Below are positions 1 to 7,579 of a DNA stretch of 64,000 bases, one piece after another. The position numbers and the translations under genes are program-made. Below the pieces are notes generated by a model that was given only the letters and a program-made list of their open reading frames with translations, searched no databases and had not been told where the DNA came from. The first letter of the stretch is position 1. Every line of letters starts with the position of its first letter. This stretch comes from G963667145 sp963667145 (lineage in GTDB: Bacteria > Cloacimonadota > Cloacimonadia > G963667145). Where the stretch lies: positions 620,001 to 684,000 of the forward strand of contig OY762943.1 in NCBI GenBank assembly GCA_963667145.1, written 5' to 3'.

Positions 1-648
1 TTGGGAGTCACCTTGTCCTTCCTCATCGCAGCACCAATGATTAACGAGGTCGCCTTGGTGATGCTAATAGGGTTATTCGGCTGGAAAGTCGCCCTTAGAT
101 ATGTCGGCACAGGACTTACAATCGCCATTGTCTCCGGATGGATAATCGGGAAATTGAAGTTGGAAAAATATGTCGCCGAATGGGCTTACAGCATCAAAGC
201 ATATCACGAAAACGAAACGGAAGACAAGCTAACTTTTGCCGAAAGAATAAATTCAGGCTACGAAGCTGTCCGTGAAATTGTGGGCAAAATTTGGATTTAC
301 ATCATCATCGGCATCGCTGTGGGAGCAGGTGCTCACGGCTATGTACCGCAAGATTTTTTGGGCAAAATCCTTGGCAAAGGCAGTTGGTACGGAGTCCCCT
401 TGGCAATCATTCTCGGCGTTCCCATGTACTCCAACGCAGCAGGCGTCATTCCCATCGTCAGCGTCCTTATCGAAAAAGGCGTCTCTCTCGGCACAGCCTT
501 GGCATTCATGATGTCCGTCATAGCTTTGTCCCTACCAGAAATCATTATCTTGAAAAAAGTTTTGAAATGGCAGTTGATAACGATTTTCGTTGGAATAGTC
601 TCTGTGGGAATTGTGATAGTTGGGTTTCTCTTTAATTATGTGATGTGA
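1..648 (+). CDS. Permease of the ArsP/DUF318 (SO_0444-like) family, 5' end cut off
   Basis: This is the C-terminal 215 residues of a polytopic inner-membrane permease. The frame is open to base 1 and the first visible residues (GVTLSFLIAAPMINEVAL) match an internal helix of the DUF318/ArsP permease family, so the real start lies outside the window. About five or six hydrophobic segments are visible, separated by a charged cytoplasmic loop near residues 65-85. A second family-like motif, GVPMYSNAAGVIP, lies near residue 140. Family members have been linked to efflux of organoarsenicals or metals; the substrate here cannot be told from the sequence. The next gene begins 137 bp downstream and is probably transcribed separately. 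Confidence 0.75.
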   Translation: MGVTLSFLIAAPMINEVALVMLIGLFGWKVALRYVGTGLTIAIVSGWIIGKLKLEKYVAEWAYSIKAYHENETEDKLTFAERINSGYEAVREIVGKIWIYIIIGIAVGAGAHGYVPQDFLGKILGKGSWYGVPLAIILGVPMYSNAAGVIPIVSVLIEKGVSLGTALAFMMSVIALSLPEIIILKKVLKWQLITIFVGIVSVGIVIVGFLFNYVM

Positions 649-785
649 GCTAACTGAAAAAAGTCTTGCCAAAAAAAGTAAAAAGAATAGATTAGCAAAA
701 TGAAACTTGTTTTAATTTATCTACCGAAGATTTTTAACTTTCTTTTTGCCTTGCTATAGATGTAATACATTCAAAGGAGGATGTT

Positions 786-1205
786 ATGAAAGTCAGTGCA
801 AGAAATCTGTTGAGAGGCAAAATCGCCTCAATCGAAAAAGGTGCCGTTAACTCCGAAGTCATTTTGGAATTAGACGGCGGAACTGCCATTGCTACCATCA
901 TCACTAATAAATCCGTTGATAATTTGGGGATTTCCGTTGGTTCTCCCGCTTCTGCTATTATCAAAGCTACTCATGTCATCATCGGCTCAGGAGATGCTAA
1001 ACTAAGTGCCAGAAATGTTTTTGCTGGAAAAGTTGCTAACGTGGAAGTTGGTGCTGTGAATACGGAAATAGCTGTTGATATTGGCAGTGGAAATGTGATT
1101 ACCGCTATCATCACCAAAAAATCTGCTGAAAATTTGGGGTTGGCAAATGGTTCTCCAGCTATAGCTATTGTGAAAGCTTCGTCAATTATTTTGGCAGTTA
1201 ATTAA
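786..1205 (+). CDS. Molybdopterin/molybdate-binding protein with two Mop (TOBE) domains
   Basis: A 139-residue cytoplasmic protein made of two tandem Mop domains, roughly residues 1-68 and 72-139. Each opens with SARN(L/V) and contains (G)AVN(S/T)E, TAI(I/V)TxKS and NLGL/NLGIS-like motifs ending in a hydrophobic strand. Proteins of this dimop type (ModG-like or molbindin-like) bind molybdate or tungstate oxyanions and are thought to store or buffer them. AAAGGAGG lies 5 nt before the ATG, fixing the start. A MoaA-like radical SAM gene lies 3 kb downstream, so molybdenum use is plausible, although no modABC transporter is present in the window. Confidence 0.85.
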   Translation: MKVSARNLLRGKIASIEKGAVNSEVILELDGGTAIATIITNKSVDNLGISVGSPASAIIKATHVIIGSGDAKLSARNVFAGKVANVEVGAVNTEIAVDIGSGNVITAIITKKSAENLGLANGSPAIAIVKASSIILAVN

Positions 1206-1227
1206 TAAAAACATGAAATTATTTATG

Positions 1228-1256
1228 AAAGCAGGCTGGAAAGTCTGCTTTTGTTT
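1228..1256 (+). terminator. Rho-independent terminator after the Mop gene
   Basis: Inverted repeat AAAGCAG (1228-1234) and CTGCTTT (1245-1251), followed by TTGTTT. It ends the Mop-domain transcript. The remaining ~210 bp up to rpmE show no convincing gene; a 60-codon frame there overlaps the hairpin and has no recognisable content. Confidence 0.6.
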
Positions 1257-1469
1257 ATATTACAAATCCAATAATAGTAATATACTTAAAATATTTAAAG
1301 GTATTTTATGGAAGAGGTTATTAAAACAAGAAGATTTGGGTGCTGTTGCAAATCGCATCGTTAGAGAAACAAAAACAATTGCCAAACAATGTTAATAGTT
1401 GACAAATAAACCATAAGCCAAAGAGTTGCATTAAATTTAGTTAGTAGTTGCGTAAGGAGTTTTAGGAAA

Positions 1470-1679
1470 ATGCAAAAAGATATTCATCCAAAATACGAAG
1501 AAGTTGAAGTTAAGTGTGCGTGTGGCAATAGCTTTGTAACCAAGAGTTGCAAGTGCGACGAAAAAATGATGCAAACTGAAATTTGCTCAAATTGTCATCC
1601 ATTCTACACTGGCAAACAAAAAATCGTCGATTCAGCTGGTAGAGTTGAAAGATTTAAACAAAGATACAACAAAAAATAG
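1470..1679 (+). CDS. rpmE: 50S ribosomal protein L31
   Basis: A 69-residue L31 of the zinc-binding (C+) type. It begins MQKDIHPKYEEVEVKCACGN and carries CAC near residues 16-18 and CSNC near residues 38-41, the four-cysteine zinc site of this form. HPFYTGKQKIVDSAGRVERF is the family C-terminal signature. L31 sits on the large subunit and contributes to the inter-subunit bridge. GGAAA lies just before the ATG, with a further GGAG upstream. The gene is followed by DUF1385 and prfA, an order found in several bacterial phyla. Confidence 0.95.
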   Translation: MQKDIHPKYEEVEVKCACGNSFVTKSCKCDEKMMQTEICSNCHPFYTGKQKIVDSAGRVERFKQRYNKK

Positions 1680-1697
1680 TTCACGCTTATTTTTACA

Positions 1698-1727
1698 AGA
1701 CCTTAGGATAATAAGGTCTATTTTTTT
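1698..1727 (+). terminator. Terminator or attenuator hairpin abutting the next start codon
   Basis: Perfect 8-bp stem AGACCTTA (1698-1705) and TAAGGTCT (1712-1719), followed by an A and a run of T that runs directly into the ATG at 1728. It looks like an intrinsic terminator for rpmE and leaves no room for a Shine-Dalgarno sequence before the next gene. Confidence 0.65.
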
Positions 1728-2672
1728 ATGAAACAAAAATTGGACAAAGCTGGTGGACAAGCGGTAATCAAGGGCGTGATGATGAAGTCTGGCAACAAAA
1801 TCGCCACAGCTACCATCCGCCTTGATAAGACCATTGAGCTTCATCAAAGAGCTTTCAAAAGTTTGCAAGAAAGGTTCAAGATTTTCAGTTTGCCTATTAT
1901 CAGAGGATTTGTTAATCTGCTACAGATGATGACTATTGGTTACTCTACTTTGCAATATTCCGCCGACCGAGCTATGTTGGACGAAGGCACTGTTGTCTAC
2001 AAATCCAAACTCAGAACAAAAATCGAATCGGGACTAACTTTTTTGATTTCCATAGCTCTCGGTTTGGGATTATTTGTGGCTCTTCCCTATTTCGTCTCCG
2101 AGCAACTCCCAAACAGTGAAAACAATTTTTCTTTCAATATCATCGCTGGAATTTTCCGTGTAATCCTTTTTCTTGCTTACCTCATAGCGATAAGTTGGAT
2201 GAAAGATATAAAAGAGATTTTTCAGTTTCACGGTGCGGAGCATAAAACTATCAATTCTTACGAAAAAACATCTGAACTAAATCCTGAAAACATCAGCAAA
2301 GAAACCCGAATTAATCCACGATGTGGCACAAGTTTCATTTTCTTAGTGCTAATAATTTCCATATTTTTGTTCTCCGTTTTGGATAGTTTGATCAGCATGA
2401 AATTCGGCAGACCGCTATTGCCTATCAGAACTGCTTATCACATCCTCTGCATTCCCATCATTGCTGGAATCTCTTATGAAGTCCTGAAATTTAGCGATAG
2501 ATACATAGAAAATAAACTTGTTGCTTTCTTGATTAGTCCAGGGCTTTTGCTACAACGAATTACCACCAAAGAGCCAACCATAGAACAAATCGAAGTGGCG
2601 GTCGTCGCCCTAAAAGCAGCTCTGAATTTGCCGATAGACGACACAATAAAACGAGTAGAAACAAATGTTTAG
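1728..2672 (+). CDS. DUF1385 (YqhQ-family) membrane protein
   Basis: A 314-residue protein of the DUF1385/YqhQ family. The N-terminal signature AGGQAVIKGVMM begins about residue 8, right after the chosen start, which supports it. HGAEHKTINSYE near residues 169-180 and NPRCGTSFIFLVL near residue 205 are conserved in the family; their His, Glu and Cys residues suggest metal binding. Several hydrophobic segments follow residues 100, 140, 205 and 245. The biochemical function is not established. The 3' end overlaps prfA by 8 bp, so these two are translationally coupled. A T-tract directly precedes the ATG, so initiation may depend on read-through of the upstream hairpin or on a leaderless-like start. 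Confidence 0.8.
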   Translation: MKQKLDKAGGQAVIKGVMMKSGNKIATATIRLDKTIELHQRAFKSLQERFKIFSLPIIRGFVNLLQMMTIGYSTLQYSADRAMLDEGTVVYKSKLRTKIESGLTFLISIALGLGLFVALPYFVSEQLPNSENNFSFNIIAGIFRVILFLAYLIAISWMKDIKEIFQFHGAEHKTINSYEKTSELNPENISKETRINPRCGTSFIFLVLIISIFLFSVLDSLISMKFGRPLLPIRTAYHILCIPIIAGISYEVLKFSDRYIENKLVAFLISPGLLLQRITTKEPTIEQIEVAVVALKAALNLPIDDTIKRVETNV

Positions 2673-3729
2673 CAAGAAATTAGAGAATTTGAAAGCGGAA
2701 CACGCTGAATTGGCGGAGAAAGTAGTTGACCGTAAGCTTATGAGCAATCAGCGAGAATACGGCAAAATCAGTTCCCGTTTCACCGAATTGGAAGAAATTT
2801 TGGCTTGTGCAGACTCCGTGAAAAATCTGCAAACCGAGATAAGCGAAGCAAAAGAGTTGTTGAGTGCAGAATCTGACAAAGAGATGATAGAGCTTGCCAA
2901 AGAAGAAATTTTGTCCTTGGAGGAGCAACTGGATGTAAAGAGCGAAGAGTTGAAAAAGCTACTTGTTCCCAAAGACCCCAACGACAAAAGGGACTGTATC
3001 GTGGAGATACGAGCAGGAACTGGCGGAGACGAATCGGGTCTTTTTGTGGGCGATTTATACAGGATGTACACTTATTTCGCCGAGCAAAATAAATGGAAAA
3101 AACAAGTCATCAGCTCCAATCCAAGCGGAAAAGGTGGCTATAAAGAGATTATTTTTTCGCTAACTGGAAACGACGTTTACGGAACAATGCGGTTTGAAAG
3201 CGGAGTTCATCGTGTGCAAAGAGTACCAGAAACGGAAGCCAGTGGACGCATTCACACATCTGCTGTGACTGTGGCTGTCCTTCCAGAAGCTGACGAAGTT
3301 GATGTACAAATAGACCCCAAAGATTTGAAGATTGACGTCTATCGCTCCAGTGGAAATGGCGGTCAATCGGTGAACACAACCGATTCTGCCGTGCGAATTA
3401 CACACTTGCCTACCAACACCGTTGTGACCTGCCAAGACGAAAAATCCCAATTGAAAAACAAAAACAAAGCTATGAAAGTTCTTTTGTCACGTCTCTTGGA
3501 TGCAGAAGTTGCTTCACAAGAAGCTGAAATTGCTAAAAACAGAAGGACGCAAGTTGGCACTGGAGACAGAAGCGGAAAAATCCGAACCTACAATTTCCCG
3601 CAAGGTAGAGTGACCGACCACCGAATAAATCTGACGCTGTACAAGTTGGAAAGCATTATGAGTGGGAACATCGAAGAGATCACCAAATCTTTGCAGGTCG
3701 CTTACTACGAAGAGCAAGGCAAGGAGTAA
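2665..3729 (+). CDS. prfA: Peptide chain release factor 1
   Basis: RF1, 354 residues, the usual length. It recognises UAA and UAG stop codons and hydrolyses peptidyl-tRNA. The GGQ catalytic motif is in SSGNGGQSVNTTDSA near residue 231, and the PxT codon-recognition tripeptide is present as PET in RVPETEASGRIHTS, which separates RF1 from RF2 (SPF). The N-terminal ~100 residues form the expected helical coiled-coil domain. The ATG overlaps the end of the DUF1385 gene by 8 bp. No prmC methyltransferase follows; the next gene is a NuoE-like protein. Confidence 0.95.
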   Translation: MFSKKLENLKAEHAELAEKVVDRKLMSNQREYGKISSRFTELEEILACADSVKNLQTEISEAKELLSAESDKEMIELAKEEILSLEEQLDVKSEELKKLLVPKDPNDKRDCIVEIRAGTGGDESGLFVGDLYRMYTYFAEQNKWKKQVISSNPSGKGGYKEIIFSLTGNDVYGTMRFESGVHRVQRVPETEASGRIHTSAVTVAVLPEADEVDVQIDPKDLKIDVYRSSGNGGQSVNTTDSAVRITHLPTNTVVTCQDEKSQLKNKNKAMKVLLSRLLDAEVASQEAEIAKNRRTQVGTGDRSGKIRTYNFPQGRVTDHRINLTLYKLESIMSGNIEEITKSLQVAYYEEQGKE

Positions 3730-3734
3730 TCTGC

Positions 3735-4199
3735 GTGGGCAAATATACAAGATTGGAAGAAAAAATTTCCACAATCCACGACAAACAAGTTAATTTAGCG
3801 GAAATCTTGCAATTTGCTCAAAACGAATTTTCTCACCTCTCCCAAGAAACCTTGGAAAAAATTTCTGACCTCACGGAATTATCTCTTACTCAGATAGTTA
3901 GCGTTGCCAGTTTTTACAGAAAATTCAAATTGAACCCTGTGGGAAAACATATCATCAAAATCTGCGAAGGAATGTCGTGCTATGCGAATGGGGCTAACAA
4001 AATTGCAGAAGCCGTGCTTTCCCATTTGGACATAAAAGAAAACGAAATCAGCAAAGACAAATTCTATTCCGTGGAAAAAGTTTTTTGCCTTGGGTGTTGC
4101 ACTCAATCCCCAATTATGATGATTGATGACCAGATTTACAGCAATCTTGCTCCCGATTCTGTCGGGCAAATTTTGGACAAATTTAAATCCGAACACTAA
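3735..4199 (+). CDS. NuoE-like thioredoxin-fold [2Fe-2S] protein
   Basis: A 154-residue protein resembling the 24-kDa (NuoE/HoxE) subunit of NADH dehydrogenases and NAD-linked hydrogenases. The four cluster ligands are visible as CEGMSC near residue 77 and CLGCC near residue 116, a C-x4-C...C-x3-C arrangement. The N-terminal helical region (LTQIVSVASFYRKF) matches the family. The start is GTG, with AAGGAG 8 nt upstream. No NuoF or hydrogenase subunit lies beside it, so its partner flavoprotein must be elsewhere. It is followed by a MoaA-like gene with a TAATG overlap. Confidence 0.85.
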   Translation: MGKYTRLEEKISTIHDKQVNLAEILQFAQNEFSHLSQETLEKISDLTELSLTQIVSVASFYRKFKLNPVGKHIIKICEGMSCYANGANKIAEAVLSHLDIKENEISKDKFYSVEKVFCLGCCTQSPIMMIDDQIYSNLAPDSVGQILDKFKSEH

Positions 4200-5023
4200 T
4201 GCTGAAAGATAATTACGGACGCGAAATTAACTACATCAGGCTATCACTGACTGACAAGTGTAACTTCTGCTGTCGATACTGCCGTGAAGAAAACGGCATT
4301 ACCGACATTCCACATCAAAGCGTCCTCACCTTGGAAGAGATGTACGCAATAGTCAATGAATTTGTAACCCTTGGTGTAACCAAAGTCAGATTGACTGGAG
4401 GCGAGCCTTTGGTTAAGAAAAATTTTCTGTGGTTAGTAGAAAAACTAGGAAAATTAGAAGGCTTGAAAGATTTATGCATCACCACCAACGGTGCACTCTT
4501 CCCCAAATACGCTCAAGCACTCAAAGATGCAGGCGTAAATAGAGTAAATTTTTCACTCGACACCTTAGACCCTGAAAAATTCGCATATATCACCAGAAAC
4601 GGAAAATTGGAAGACATTTTGGCAGGAATAAAAACCGCCCAACAACTCGGTTTTTCTCCCATCAAAATTAACACCGTTTTAATAAAAGGATTTAACGATT
4701 CGCCTAAAGACCAAGCTGAAATGAAAAATTTTTGCGAAGAACAAAATATCATTGGCAGAACCATTAAAGAGATGAGCCTTGAAAATGGAGCGTTTGAGCC
4801 TCTTATCACAGATGAACCAGAAACAACAGCTGGAGTTTGCCACAAATGCAACAAGCTGAGAATTACTTGTGACGGCAAAATTCTCCCCTGCCTTTTTTCC
4901 GACAATTTCGTGGATATTCGGAAAGAAAAATCGATAAAAGACGCTATTTATAAATCTCTAGAAATCAAGCCAAAGTCTGGAGAAAGCAATTCAAATTATA
5001 AAATCAATCAAATCGGAGGCTAA
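4199..5023 (+). CDS. MoaA-like radical SAM protein, short form
   Basis: A 274-residue radical SAM protein most similar to GTP 3',8-cyclase MoaA of molybdopterin synthesis. The SAM-cluster motif C-x3-C-x2-C is CNFCCRYC near residue 22, followed by VRLTGGEPL. A C-terminal cluster is suggested by CHKCNKLRITCDGKILPC, and the protein ends in GG as MoaA does. MoaA is usually about 320-340 residues; roughly 50 residues are missing between the barrel (KINTVLIKGFND) and the C-terminal cluster. It may be a compact MoaA or a paralogue acting on another substrate. The start overlaps the preceding stop in TAATG. Confidence 0.75.
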   Translation: MLKDNYGREINYIRLSLTDKCNFCCRYCREENGITDIPHQSVLTLEEMYAIVNEFVTLGVTKVRLTGGEPLVKKNFLWLVEKLGKLEGLKDLCITTNGALFPKYAQALKDAGVNRVNFSLDTLDPEKFAYITRNGKLEDILAGIKTAQQLGFSPIKINTVLIKGFNDSPKDQAEMKNFCEEQNIIGRTIKEMSLENGAFEPLITDEPETTAGVCHKCNKLRITCDGKILPCLFSDNFVDIRKEKSIKDAIYKSLEIKPKSGESNSNYKINQIGG

Positions 5024-5024
5024 A

Positions 5025-5648
5025 TTGTCAAAAAAATTAACTCTGCTATTCGCCGTATTTATTGCCTTATATACGGCTTCCAATCTTTTGGGAATCAAAA
5101 TCATCACATTTATGGGAGTTGACAGCTCAGTTGGAATTTTTATAGCCCCTATACTCTTTCTTATAACTGACTCTGTGGAAGAAGTTTATGGCAAAAAAGT
5201 TGTTTTCAATTTGATAATCTCCGCCATGATAAGCTTGGTGTTGGTTTTTTGCTTTTTGCTCTTGGCTATCTGGATGAAACCAGCTACAAGATTTACCCAC
5301 AACGTTGAGTACATAACCATTTTCGGCTTTTCGCTCAGAATGATTTTTGCTAGCATCACAGCATTCTTCCTCTCGCAATTCAACGATATGCTAGTTTTTT
5401 CTTATCTGAAAAAGAAAACAAAAGGCAGATTCTTGTGGCTTCGCAACAACGTCTCCACAATTATTTCTCAAACTCTCGACACCTTTATTTTTATGTACCT
5501 GTTTATGTATAAAATGACACCGAAATTTGACGCCCTCTATGTGTTCCAACTGGCTCTGCCCTATTTGGCGTTAAAAATACTTTTTGCCCTGTGTGACACA
5601 CCTTTTGTTTATATTTTGGTGAAATGGCTAAAAAAAACGGAGAAATAA
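5025..5648 (+). CDS. Queuosine precursor transporter (VUT/YhhQ family)
   Basis: A 207-residue membrane protein of the DUF165/VUT family with about six hydrophobic helices. FLITDSVEEVYGKK near residues 46-60, SQFNDMLVF near residue 118 and SQTLDTFIFM near residue 147 are family signatures. Characterised members take up 7-cyano- or 7-aminomethyl-7-deazaguanine for queuosine modification of tRNA. The start is TTG, with GGAGG 5 nt upstream. It is in line with the MoaA-like gene. No queuosine biosynthesis gene or preQ1 riboswitch is visible nearby. Confidence 0.85.
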   Translation: MSKKLTLLFAVFIALYTASNLLGIKIITFMGVDSSVGIFIAPILFLITDSVEEVYGKKVVFNLIISAMISLVLVFCFLLLAIWMKPATRFTHNVEYITIFGFSLRMIFASITAFFLSQFNDMLVFSYLKKKTKGRFLWLRNNVSTIISQTLDTFIFMYLFMYKMTPKFDALYVFQLALPYLALKILFALCDTPFVYILVKWLKKTEK

Positions 5649-5651
5649 AAG

Positions 5652-6017
5652 ATGGAAAATAAAAATATCAACTGGGAAAAAATGAGTTTCAGCAAACTCA
5701 AAGAAAAACAAGAACAGATTGAAAAGCAAAACAAAGATTTGAAGAAGAAGAATACAAAAAGACTCATTGAAGAAACCCTTATTCTTCTTCTTATCATTCT
5801 GTTGTTTTATTACTTAATTCCCATTTTCGCCAAATATTGGCCCAATGTTGAATTCCTTACTTCGCTGGCTACAACTTTCAAAAAGATGTTTGGCATTATT
5901 CTTATCGTTCCACTTTCCATTTTCATGATGAACAGAATGAGTAAAATGCCACCAAAGATAATGGAAAACAACAAAAAACTAAAAATCATTCAAGAATTTA
6001 TAGAGAAGAAGAAGTAA
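5652..6017 (+). CDS. Hypothetical two-helix membrane protein with coiled-coil N-terminus
   Basis: I do not recognise this 121-residue protein. Residues 10-40 are strongly charged and rich in Lys, Gln and Glu, and probably form a coiled coil. Two hydrophobic segments follow, near 42-64 (LILLLIILLFYYLIPIFA) and 80-98 (FGIILIVPLSIFMM), then a basic tail. The gene starts three bases after the transporter stop codon and is probably cotranscribed with it. A small inner-membrane protein with cytoplasmic ends is all that can be inferred. Confidence 0.55.
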   Translation: MENKNINWEKMSFSKLKEKQEQIEKQNKDLKKKNTKRLIEETLILLLIILLFYYLIPIFAKYWPNVEFLTSLATTFKKMFGIILIVPLSIFMMNRMSKMPPKIMENNKKLKIIQEFIEKKK

Positions 6018-6048
6018 TTCCCCAAAAAGTTATAAGATAATCAAGAAT

Positions 6049-6138
6049 TGGTGCAGGTGACTGGACTTGAACCAGCACGCCCTATAAATGAGCACAAGAA
6101 CCTGAATCTTGCGTGTCTACCAATTTCACCACACCTGC
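6049..6138 (-). tRNA. tRNA-Leu (anticodon CAG)
   Basis: A cloverleaf with acceptor stem GCAGGTG, the D-arm segment TTGGTAGACAC, anticodon stem CAAGA with loop TTCAGGT (anticodon CAG), a class II variable arm and a GGTTCAAGTCC T-arm. The CCA end is encoded. It lies downstream of secG, in the same direction. Confidence 0.95.
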
Positions 6139-6150
6139 TACAAAAAAAAA

Positions 6151-6239
6151 TGGTGCAGAAGACTGGACTTGAACCAGCACACCCAAAAGCGGGCACAAGA
6201 TCCTTAGTCTTGCGTGTCTACCAATTCCACCACTTCTGC
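6151..6239 (-). tRNA. tRNA-Leu (anticodon AAG)
   Basis: A class II tRNA with acceptor stem GCAGAAG, encoded CCA and a long variable arm. The 7-nt anticodon loop reads CTAAGGA, placing A34-A35-G36 in the anticodon. An A at position 34 in a bacterial tRNA-Leu is uncommon; GAG is usual for CUU/CUC. It sits between secG and the CAG tRNA, matching the secG-tRNA-Leu neighbourhood known in other bacteria. Confidence 0.9.
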
Positions 6240-6253
6240 ACTAAAATAGAAAC

Positions 6254-6541
6254 TTATTTAGCTAACTCTTTTTTCAATTCCTCGCTAACTCCAGTATTAA
6301 CTTCTGGAGTGTTTAACCCCTTGGTATAGAAAGCCAAACCCAAGCAAGAAATTGCGAAGATTAAAATGAAATACTTAGTCCATTTTTTCAAGATTGCCTC
6401 AGCTTCATCACCAAAAGAAGCGGTACTGGCACCTCCACCAAATGCACCACCCAAAGCTCCACCTTTGGAAGTTTGTGACAAAATCACCAAAATCAACAAA
6501 AGCGATATAATAATATGAACTCCAAGCAAAAAATAAAACAT
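6254..6541 (-). CDS. secG: Protein translocase subunit SecG
   Basis: A 95-residue inner-membrane protein with two hydrophobic helices, near residues 3-21 and 55-73. They are joined by the glycine-rich loop SKGGALGGAFGGGASTASFG, the SecG signature. SecG associates with SecYE and helps SecA-driven export. GGAG lies just upstream of the ATG. Two tRNA-Leu genes follow 14 bp downstream and are probably on the same transcript. Confidence 0.93.
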   Translation of the reverse strand: MFYFLLGVHIIISLLLILVILSQTSKGGALGGAFGGGASTASFGDEAEAILKKWTKYFILIFAISCLGLAFYTKGLNTPEVNTGVSEELKKELAK

Positions 6542-6624
6542 CTAATCTCCTTATTTAGCGTAACTCACAACAATCTTTTTTTTTGTGAATTTGTGTCAAC
6601 TATTTATTATTATCTTTCTCAGCC

Positions 6625-7566
6625 TCAATTCTGTGCAAAATACAAGTAACAAAAATACACTAGCACCATGATAGAACCCATGACAACTGGCTTTTTACAA
6701 CCTTTATATAGTGCAAAAAATGTTAAGCAAATTATCGCTGAAATGCAACTGAACAAAAAGGTTATTTCCGAATTGCTCACACTAATCGGGCGAATAATCG
6801 CGGAAATCCCCACTATTCCAAAAATATTCAAAATGTCAGAACCAAGAACGTTGCCAATAGCGATGTCCAAATGCCCTTTTCGTGAAGCAACAAAAGAGGT
6901 AATAACCTCGGGCAAAGACGTACCCAAAGCCACAATAGTAACAGCAATCATCGCCTTGCTCATCAGGAAATAGTCGGCGATATAAACCGCACAACCTACA
7001 ACAACTTTCCCCAAAAATACAACTGCCACCAACACCAAAACAAATCCGAGTATATACAAGCCTATGTGCCTAACTGGTTTCACTTTTTCAACTTTCCCTT
7101 TGTTAGAAGTTCTAACGACTTGAAAAAAGTAAAAAACCAAACAAATTGGGAAAAAAAGAGCTTCTTTGAGCGACAAAACTCCATCGGCAAAAAAATGAAA
7201 CAAAGCTGCTACACCTACCGCCAAAAATATGAGCATTTTACCGAAGTACTTTTTGTTGAAAACAGCACAGCCACCAAATCCAACGGCAATGAATCCCAAG
7301 CCTAAAGCCAAAGATTCGTTGCAGATGACACTGCCAAAACCATTGCCAAAGCCAATCTGTGAGTAGCCCTGAATGGAAGCCAAAATACTCACTGCAAATT
7401 CAGGTGCCGAAGTGGCAAAGCCGACTATCACAGTTCCAGTGATGATAGCAGGGATGCCAAAATAAGCAGAAATTATCACCGACAAATCGACAAATTTTTC
7501 CGCAAAATAGAACAAAAATCCGAAGCTCACTACGAGCAAAATGAAAGCAAAATAAATATTTTCCAT
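6625..7566 (-). CDS. Calcium/sodium antiporter (CaCA superfamily, YrbG type)
   Basis: A 313-residue inner-membrane protein with about ten hydrophobic segments and the two alpha-repeats of the CaCA family. The first is in IVGFATSAPEFAVSILAS, the second in VALGTSLPEVITSFVASRKG followed by IAIGNVLGSDILNIF. The acidic residues of the two SAPE/SLPE motifs bind the cation during Na+/Ca2+ exchange. The start codon lies 13 bp after the upstream outer-membrane protein gene, so it is likely the last gene of an Omp85-lon-DUF4911-OMP transcript. Exchange of Ca2+ for Na+ or H+ is family inference. Confidence 0.88.
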   Translation of the reverse strand: MENIYFAFILLVVSFGFLFYFAEKFVDLSVIISAYFGIPAIITGTVIVGFATSAPEFAVSILASIQGYSQIGFGNGFGSVICNESLALGLGFIAVGFGGCAVFNKKYFGKMLIFLAVGVAALFHFFADGVLSLKEALFFPICLVFYFFQVVRTSNKGKVEKVKPVRHIGLYILGFVLVLVAVVFLGKVVVGCAVYIADYFLMSKAMIAVTIVALGTSLPEVITSFVASRKGHLDIAIGNVLGSDILNIFGIVGISAIIRPISVSNSEITFLFSCISAIICLTFFALYKGCKKPVVMGSIMVLVYFCYLYFAQN

Positions 7567-7579
7567 AACTCAAACCAAC

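Noticed and set aside
1213..1395. 60-codon plus-strand frame after the Mop gene
   Set aside because: It overlaps a terminator hairpin, has no Shine-Dalgarno sequence and no recognisable content.
6048..6329. 93-codon plus-strand frame with repeated TGLEPA
   Set aside because: It is antisense to the two tRNA-Leu genes and the end of secG; tRNA T-arms often give this peptide.
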